NCBI GenBank assembly: GCA_029933755.1 | Contig: JAOZNO010000025.1 | Span: 1-13,509, forward strand | DNA length: 13,509 bases | Direction of reading: 5' to 3' | Source: Bacteroidales bacterium | GTDB lineage: Bacteria; Bacteroidota; Bacteroidia; Bacteroidales; NBLH01 | Shown: positions 8,625-13,509 of the stretch, one piece after another | Layout: the number at the start of each line of letters is the position of its first letter | Numbering within the stretch: position 1 is the first letter of the stretch | The notes under the pieces: generated by a model | What the model was told of the DNA's origin: nothing | Seen by the model: only the letters and a program-made list of their open reading frames with translations | The model's database searches: none | Program-made: the position numbers and the translations under genes

Positions 8625-8672
8625 CAGTTCACAGTAGGTAGCTGCTCTACAAAGCCTGCTTACTGTGAACTG
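8625..8672. repeat. Intergenic inverted repeat with perfect 12-bp arms
   Basis: CAGTTCACAGTA at 8625-8636 is the exact reverse complement of TACTGTGAACTG at 8661-8672. In a plus-strand RNA the stem extends inward through G-U, G-C, U-G, A-U and G-C pairs to 8641/8656, giving about 17 pairs and a 14-nt loop. In a minus-strand RNA the two wobble positions become C-A mismatches. No T-run follows on either strand, so it is not a classical terminator. It may be a dispersed palindromic repeat or small MITE-like element, which can only be tested against the rest of the genome. Confidence 0.7.
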
Positions 8673-8721
8673 GGTGCTGTTCTCGTTTCAAAATAATAAA
8701 ACACTTAGAAATTAAAAAACA

Positions 8722-10290
8722 TTAGTTTTCTACTCTTATGAGGTCTAAGTCCTGAAAATCAAAACTAAAATCAATGTTTGGTGAAATCCCTTTCATTTTA
8801 ATACTTTGCGTTTTTCCTTCTTCATCTAAATTAAACAATGCAAAGGCATCTGCAATCATATCCTGATATTCCCATTTAATGGCAAAAGTATTCGCTTTAT
8901 AATAAGACATTGGACCGTTGAGTTTTGGAGAACGATATGATTTAAACCATAGTTGATTATCATTCATGAAAATTTCAATTTTTCCAAACCAATCATCTTC
9001 ATAAACACCGATATAATCATTAAAATTTAGATGGTCACTATTGGCAGATCCTACAATTTCCCATACCTTAGCACTTACCTGATCAGAATTATTTTCGCTT
9101 TTTATATAACGTTCATAATAATAATCAGTCCAGTTAAAATCATCTAAGCCCAGGTAGCTATCAACAATTGATTGCGAAACGGCTCTAAAAACACCTGCGC
9201 CCCCATTTGCCGTATTGGTCAAGACAACTACTCCAAGTTCTAAATCGGGAATCATTACTGTTCTTGACAGCATTCCTGGTAACCCTCCTGTGTGTGACAC
9301 ACTTAAATTACCTTTAACATCTGTCAGTCCCCAACCTAATCCATAACCTGCAAAATGTGAATTGTAACGAGGATCGCGATTTACTGGAAGGACAGTATGG
9401 ATTTTCCACATCTCATCTTGGCTTACCTCAGTAAAGAGTTGTTCTTCTAAGTTTTCACCATATTTACCATGGTTCAATTGGACCAACATCCAGTTACATA
9501 AATCATCGACATTTGAAATAATTCCCCCAGCAGCACCATTAGCTACATGTTTGAACTGTGAACTTATTCTCATAGCTCCAAATTCTGTTGTATGCGGGCT
9601 TGCCAAATTACTTTTATCTTCTATTTTAGATAATGAGCTATATGAATTGTTCATATCCAGAGGATTCAAAATTTGTTTTTGAATAAAATCTTCCCAGCTT
9701 ATACCGCTAACTCTTGCAATAACTTCGCCTGCTACGATATACAATAGGTTATCGTAATCAAATTTGGTTCTAAAAGCAGATTGAGGTTTGAAATATTGAA
9801 AACTTGAAAGTATATCATCAATTGTAAAGCTAGCACCATCAGGGAAAAACATTAAATCGCCTACACCAAGTCCAAGACCACTCCGATGAGTCAATAAATC
9901 CTGAATGTTAAAATTTTCAGTAACGTAGGAGTTATACATTTTAAACTCAGGGATATGGTCTTTAACCTTATCTTGCCATGATAGTTTACCTTCTTCTACT
10001 AATATTGCAAGTGCTGCGGTAGTAAAAGCTTTGCTATTTGAAGCTATGGCAAAATTAGTATGCTTATTTACTTTCTTTTTTGTTTCTATTGACTTTACAC
10101 CATAACCTTTGGTGTGGATAATTTTGCCATCTTTTACTATTCCCACTGAAACTCCGGCAACATTAAATTTTGCCATAGCATTTTCCACAAGTCTGTCTAC
10201 TTCTTTAGACGATATTTGTGCTTGTACACTACTAATTGACATAAATGCAAATAGTAACGTAACTACTAAACTAAATTTTAAATTATTCAT
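8722..10290 (-). CDS. Exported serine hydrolase, beta-lactamase/PBP4* type with C-terminal DUF3471-like domain
   Basis: This 522-aa protein starts at an ATG and has a signal peptide at residues 1-25 (cut near VQAQ). Residues about 28-380 are a class C beta-lactamase-fold serine hydrolase with the three expected motifs: SNSK (S84, K87), the YDN triad (Y179, N181) and HTG (H333). Residues about 423-520 resemble the DUF3471 domain often found after this fold. Family members include D-aminopeptidases, carboxypeptidases and esterases as well as beta-lactamases, so a resistance role should not be assumed. It is the last gene of a probable operon, starting 10 nt after the stop of the DgcN-type gene. 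That context points to peptide or D-amino-acid release outside the cytoplasm, which is inference. A separate esterase role is the main alternative. Confidence 0.9.
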   Translation of the reverse strand: MNNLKFSLVVTLLFAFMSISSVQAQISSKEVDRLVENAMAKFNVAGVSVGIVKDGKIIHTKGYGVKSIETKKKVNKHTNFAIASNSKAFTTAALAILVEEGKLSWQDKVKDHIPEFKMYNSYVTENFNIQDLLTHRSGLGLGVGDLMFFPDGASFTIDDILSSFQYFKPQSAFRTKFDYDNLLYIVAGEVIARVSGISWEDFIQKQILNPLDMNNSYSSLSKIEDKSNLASPHTTEFGAMRISSQFKHVANGAAGGIISNVDDLCNWMLVQLNHGKYGENLEEQLFTEVSQDEMWKIHTVLPVNRDPRYNSHFAGYGLGWGLTDVKGNLSVSHTGGLPGMLSRTVMIPDLELGVVVLTNTANGGAGVFRAVSQSIVDSYLGLDDFNWTDYYYERYIKSENNSDQVSAKVWEIVGSANSDHLNFNDYIGVYEDDWFGKIEIFMNDNQLWFKSYRSPKLNGPMSYYKANTFAIKWEYQDMIADAFALFNLDEEGKTQSIKMKGISPNIDFSFDFQDLDLIRVEN

Positions 10291-10300
10291 AATAAGGGCC

Positions 10301-11317
10301 TTATGCTTTTTTATTAATAAATTTTATAATCTTGTCACAGCCATCAATAAGTGGATCTATACAAGGCAATCCGGTTTCTTTAGTAAGATTTTTAATATAT
10401 TGTTCTCTCTCTTTTGTTGGTAACCCCGAAGTGTTTACGCTAATACCCACACAACAGATTTCTGGGTTGGTACGTTTGCCCAATAGTATGTGCATATCTA
10501 TACATTCTTGAATAGATGGTAATGAGTAATGCTCCCATCCTGAAATGACATTACGTGTAGCATCATGGCAAACTACAAATGCATCAGGTTGCGAACCATG
10601 CAACAGCCCAAGGCTTACTCCTGAGTAAGCCGGATGAAACAGAGAGCCCTGCCCTTCGATTATATCCCAGTGGTCATCATTATTGTCCGGTGAAACTAAC
10701 TCAGCAGCTCCAGATATAAAATCTGCCACTACCGCATCAATAGGGATACCTTCTCCGGCAATTATAATTCCTGTTTGTCCAGTTGCCCGGAATGTTGAGT
10801 TCATACCGTTTTCCCTCATTGCTTGATCAAGGGCAAGGGCGGTATATTTTTTTCCGCTCGCACAATCAGTTCCAACAGTAAGCAGTCTTTTACCTGATCG
10901 TTTTATCCCTGTGCCGACTGGCAGATTGTCTGAAGCTATACGTACATTAATTAGTTTGGCTCCGGATTTGTTTGCCGCAGCAGTAATTGCAGGAAAATCT
11001 TCAAGTTTTATATGTAAACCATAAACAATATCTAAGCCTGCCCTAGCAGCATCTTCTATAACTTCCAACCAGCTCTCAGGGATAGCACCACCAATTGGTG
11101 CTACTCCAATAATCAGACTACCAATGCCTTTTTTTACCGCCTCATTTATGCTCATGTCAGGTACATTTAAATTCACCTTGCAACCACGAAAACGCAGTTG
11201 CCCAACAACCAACCCAGGCTGCCACTGAACGAGTCCTAATCCTGTTTTAGCATATGTTGGGTTGCTTTCAGCACCAAGCAAGACTAAATATGGTTTATTT
11301 AATTTAATTTTATTCAT
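10301..11317 (-). CDS. dgcN: DUF1611 / DgcN-type D-glutamate N-acetyltransferase
   Basis: This 338-aa cytoplasmic protein has no signal peptide, and its length is typical of the family. Residues about 8-140 form the N-terminal Rossmann-like part (GVAPIGGAIPESW at 71-83). Residues about 143-335 form the P-loop part, with a Walker A-like GTDCASGKKYT (149-159), RATGQTGIIIAGEGIPIDA (177-195) and EGQGSLFHPAYSGVSLGLLHG (221-241, with the HDATR segment following at 251-255). These are hallmark segments of DUF1611. The family was later described as DgcN, which N-acetylates D-glutamate so that the enolase-superfamily partner DgcA can racemise it. Here it lies 12 nt after a serine hydrolase gene and two genes downstream of an enolase-superfamily epimerase, which fits that pathway. 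Family membership is firm. The exact acetyltransferase activity is inferred from relatives. Confidence 0.9.
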   Translation of the reverse strand: MNKIKLNKPYLVLLGAESNPTYAKTGLGLVQWQPGLVVGQLRFRGCKVNLNVPDMSINEAVKKGIGSLIIGVAPIGGAIPESWLEVIEDAARAGLDIVYGLHIKLEDFPAITAAANKSGAKLINVRIASDNLPVGTGIKRSGKRLLTVGTDCASGKKYTALALDQAMRENGMNSTFRATGQTGIIIAGEGIPIDAVVADFISGAAELVSPDNNDDHWDIIEGQGSLFHPAYSGVSLGLLHGSQPDAFVVCHDATRNVISGWEHYSLPSIQECIDMHILLGKRTNPEICCVGISVNTSGLPTKEREQYIKNLTKETGLPCIDPLIDGCDKIIKFINKKA

Positions 11318-11329
11318 GTTTAAAAGTAA

Positions 11330-12919
11330 TTAATTGGATGTTTCGTTCTGTTGAAATGAAACATCCAGTTTTTGCACTTTAGGATACTTTTCAGGTGTAA
11401 GTGTAAAAAAAACATCTATAAAACCATTCTCTGCTTTTATTTTAAAACTACCCCGTAATTGATTAATTGGTTTCAGTTCCTGTATGTTTATAATAGTTCC
11501 GGCTTTATCCAAAACTTCTTGTATTTCAGCCGTGCGATTTTTCCGCGACTTATCTAAATAAAAGTTCTCTGCCAAAATTTTCTTCTCTATATCTGAATCC
11601 CAATTTTGAATTAATTCAACCACTTGGTCTTTTCTATCATTTAAAATTGTTGATATTGGTAAATGTCGTGGTTCTATTTTGTCAATTGTTTTAAAAAGTA
11701 ATTTCCCAAATTCTTTATTAGGCCATGGGTAAGTATAAGTTAGGTTACAAAAAGCCATAACACCAACTCCATATTCGGGGAAGAAAAGATAAAAACTACC
11801 AAAGCCCGGAAGAGCACCTCCATGAGAAACCCATTTTAATTCTTTACAATTACTAGTAGTACTAAGCCCATATCCATATCCGGAAATTTTGGCACAAGGC
11901 TCTCCATTAAAATAAGTCGCATTCGCATGCAATTTAGAAAACTGTGGTGTTTGCATTTCCCTTAGGGAACTTCTTTTTATAGGTCCAACATCACTATCAC
12001 TCCTTGGTGGCCATGCCGAGAGATGAAAACTTACATATTTACTAAAGTCTTCTATGTTGGTTATTAAGCCACCCACAGCACCATAAACGCCATCATGAAG
12101 TATTGGTTCTAATTTCCATTGACCGTTTTCCCAACGGTATCCATTTACTAATTGATTTTTAGGAACACTGTCGTATTCCCAGTAAGTATGCTCCATTTTT
12201 AATGGCAGCAAAATATTCTCACTGATATATTCCTGAAAAGGTTTACCAGATATTCGAGAAATAATATTACCCAGTAGGGCATAACTGGTATTGCTGTACT
12301 CAAAATCATATGCAGTAGGATTAGAAAACGACACCCCTTTTTTAAGGAGATCCATCAACATTTGGTCTGATTCTTCCAACTGACGATCGCCCCATGGATT
12401 ATCCTCAGGAAAACCAGCAGTCATGGTTAACAGGTCTTCAATATCAATAACTGATGCATCATTCGTTAAATATTTCAACTCGGACATCTCCGGAATATAT
12501 TTGTAAACGGGATCACAAAGAGAAAGCTTCCCTTCGTCTCTTAGTTTCAAAATTGCCATTGCAGTAAAACTCTTTGTCATAGATGCAATCCGAAATTCTG
12601 ATTTTATTGTTGCAGTTTTCTCATTTTCCAGATTAATCAATCCTGTTGCAGAGGCAATCACCAATTCATCATCTACTACAATACCATAAACAATACCCGG
12701 AATATTTTTTTTCTTTCTATATTTAGTAAATAATTCATGTATTTCCGGTGTAATTTCTTTAATTTTTTCTATTCGCTTATCGTTTTCAAAAACAGCTGGT
12801 TTATAAGAACCGGATACTAAAATAGAAGCCAAAGGTGCTTCTTTTGTTTCCTGCTGTTGATTACAAGAGCCCAAGCTTATTAATACAATCCCTAAAACAA
12901 GTTTATTTATAATTTTCAT
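11330..12919 (-). CDS. Serine hydrolase lipoprotein, beta-lactamase/PBP fold
   Basis: This 529-aa protein begins MKIINKLVLG. Cys19 in the lipobox LGSC marks it as a lipoprotein, probably held in the outer or inner membrane and facing the periplasm or surface. Residues about 55-410 are a class C beta-lactamase-like domain with SMTK (S113, K116), YSN (Y208, N210) and HGG (H366) where HTG or KTG is usual. The tail at about 430-525 contains a hydrophobic beta-rich segment ending FFTLTPEKYPKVQKLDV, a type of C-terminal extension seen on some serine hydrolases and possibly NTF2-like. It sits 19 nt after the epimerase gene and 12 nt before dgcN, so it is probably co-transcribed with both. D-peptidase action on cell-wall peptides is a plausible role given these neighbours, but neither substrate nor bond is shown by the sequence. 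Confidence 0.9.
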   Translation of the reverse strand: MKIINKLVLGIVLISLGSCNQQQETKEAPLASILVSGSYKPAVFENDKRIEKIKEITPEIHELFTKYRKKKNIPGIVYGIVVDDELVIASATGLINLENEKTATIKSEFRIASMTKSFTAMAILKLRDEGKLSLCDPVYKYIPEMSELKYLTNDASVIDIEDLLTMTAGFPEDNPWGDRQLEESDQMLMDLLKKGVSFSNPTAYDFEYSNTSYALLGNIISRISGKPFQEYISENILLPLKMEHTYWEYDSVPKNQLVNGYRWENGQWKLEPILHDGVYGAVGGLITNIEDFSKYVSFHLSAWPPRSDSDVGPIKRSSLREMQTPQFSKLHANATYFNGEPCAKISGYGYGLSTTSNCKELKWVSHGGALPGFGSFYLFFPEYGVGVMAFCNLTYTYPWPNKEFGKLLFKTIDKIEPRHLPISTILNDRKDQVVELIQNWDSDIEKKILAENFYLDKSRKNRTAEIQEVLDKAGTIINIQELKPINQLRGSFKIKAENGFIDVFFTLTPEKYPKVQKLDVSFQQNETSN

Positions 12920-12938
12920 AATTTATCCTTATAAATTC

Positions 12939-13509
12939 TTAGTCTATCACTACCTTCTCCATTTTATCCAAAAATGCCTGATCAAAATCTGCTCCAACAC
13001 CAGGCTCATTCGGTACTTTTACAACACCATTTTCATGATATGTTATACCACCTAGTACAGGATCTTCAGTATGCTCAAAAGCAGAATCCATATCAAAATA
13101 TATAATATTCTTTCTTGCCACAACCATATGTCCAAGAGCGGTTAATGCCAATCGAGTTTCCGACATGCAACCCACTTGTGACTTAATACCTGCACCTTCT
13201 GCAATTGCAATAATTTTTAAAGCATTATTCAAACCACCTGATTTTGCTAATTTTATATTAAAATAGTCACAAGCTTTCATGCTTGCTAAACGATAGGCAT
13301 CATAAAAATCAAATACAGATTCATCAGCCATTATGGGGATCGGGCTTTTTGACCTTACAAGCGCTAAATCGGTATTATTCCATCGGGGAATTGGTTCTTC
13401 GCAATGCTCAATATTATATTGTTCCAATTCTTTAAGTGTGTTTATTGCAGTAATTGCATCCCAACCTTGATTTGCATCAATTCGTACAGGGATTTCCATT
13501 CCAATAGCT
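12939..13509 (-). CDS. Enolase-superfamily dipeptide epimerase (L-Ala-D/L-Glu type) or DgcA-like racemase, partial
   Basis: The frame stays open to the window edge (Ala-Ile-Gly lie before the first Met at 13497-13499), so the N-terminal half, including the capping domain and the first catalytic Lys motif, is missing. The visible part is the second half of the barrel. Numbering from that Met, it shows the metal ligands Asp8 (RIDANQGW), Glu34 (CEEPI) and Asp59 (MADES), the catalytic Lys region NIKLAKSGG (K83, K86), and DMD at 136-138 on the last strand. Enzymes of this group epimerise L-Ala-D-Glu from murein to L-Ala-L-Glu; the Asp-X-Asp motif binds the free amino group of the dipeptide. Because dgcN is in the same operon, N-acetyl-D-glutamate racemase (DgcA) is the alternative. 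It is the first visible gene of the run, and its promoter lies outside the window. Confidence 0.88.
   Translation of the reverse strand, partial: AIGMEIPVRIDANQGWDAITAINTLKELEQYNIEHCEEPIPRWNNTDLALVRSKSPIPIMADESVFDFYDAYRLASMKACDYFNIKLAKSGGLNNALKIIAIAEGAGIKSQVGCMSETRLALTALGHMVVARKNIIYFDMDSAFEHTEDPVLGGITYHENGVVKVPNEPGVGADFDQAFLDKMEKVVID

Noticed and set aside
8625..8672. The 12-bp inverted repeat as a terminator for the operon ending at 8722
   Set aside because: On the minus strand it is followed by purines and A-runs rather than a T-run, so the classical form is absent.
10109..10423. A 104-codon plus-strand frame
   Set aside because: It lies antisense across the end of dgcN and the start of a well-supported serine hydrolase, with no family pattern of its own.
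8722..12919. Antibiotic-resistance beta-lactamases
   Set aside because: The proteins are longer than class C enzymes, have extra C-terminal domains and sit in a D-Glu/dipeptide operon. The shared fold and motifs do not show beta-lactam hydrolysis.

Overview
The window is A+T-rich DNA (about two-thirds A+T by eye), densely coding and mostly transcribed from the minus strand. It looks like a free-living or marine member of the Bacteroidota. Supporting signs are signal peptides cleaved near Ala-Gln, the absence of Shine-Dalgarno sequences, TAnnTTTG-type promoter boxes, a GldN-like protein (a family of the type IX secretion/gliding machinery), a TPR-SpoIIE phosphatase of the kind common in this phylum, and a GH3/beta-lactamase fusion typical of it. 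I saw no tRNA, rRNA, CRISPR array or intact insertion sequence.

Layout from left to right: (a) 209-3001, minus: a membrane-anchored or exported protein with a degenerate glycoside hydrolase family 3 half fused to an intact serine beta-lactamase-like half. (b) 3261-4364, plus and divergent from (a): a secreted protein made of two GldN-like repeats. (c) 4421-6568, minus and convergent with (b): a TPR-transmembrane-SpoIIE/PP2C phosphatase. (d) 6831-8504, minus: an exported five-repeat propeller-like protein with a transglutaminase-like cysteine-protease fold at its C-terminus. (e) 8505-8721: an intergenic stretch with a strong 12-bp inverted repeat. (f) 8722-13509, minus: a tight four-gene run read in the order enolase-superfamily dipeptide epimerase (cut by the window edge), serine hydrolase lipoprotein, DUF1611/DgcN-type protein, second serine hydrolase. 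The gaps in this run are only 19, 12 and 10 nt, so it is probably one operon.

The strongest biological theme is handling of D-amino-acid or cell-wall peptides. A dipeptide epimerase/N-acetyl-glutamate racemase-type enzyme and DgcN (D-glutamate N-acetyltransferase family) sit with two exported serine hydrolases of the penicillin-binding-protein/beta-lactamase fold. A NagZ-like/beta-lactamase fusion and an exported transglutaminase-like protein lie nearby. A pathway in which exported hydrolases release L-Ala-D-Glu or D-Glu and the cytoplasmic pair converts it to the L form is a reasonable inference but is not proven by the sequence.

The least familiar items are the tandem GldN-like protein, the GH3 half that has lost its acid/base motif while keeping an intact serine-hydrolase partner, and the propeller-transglutaminase fusion.
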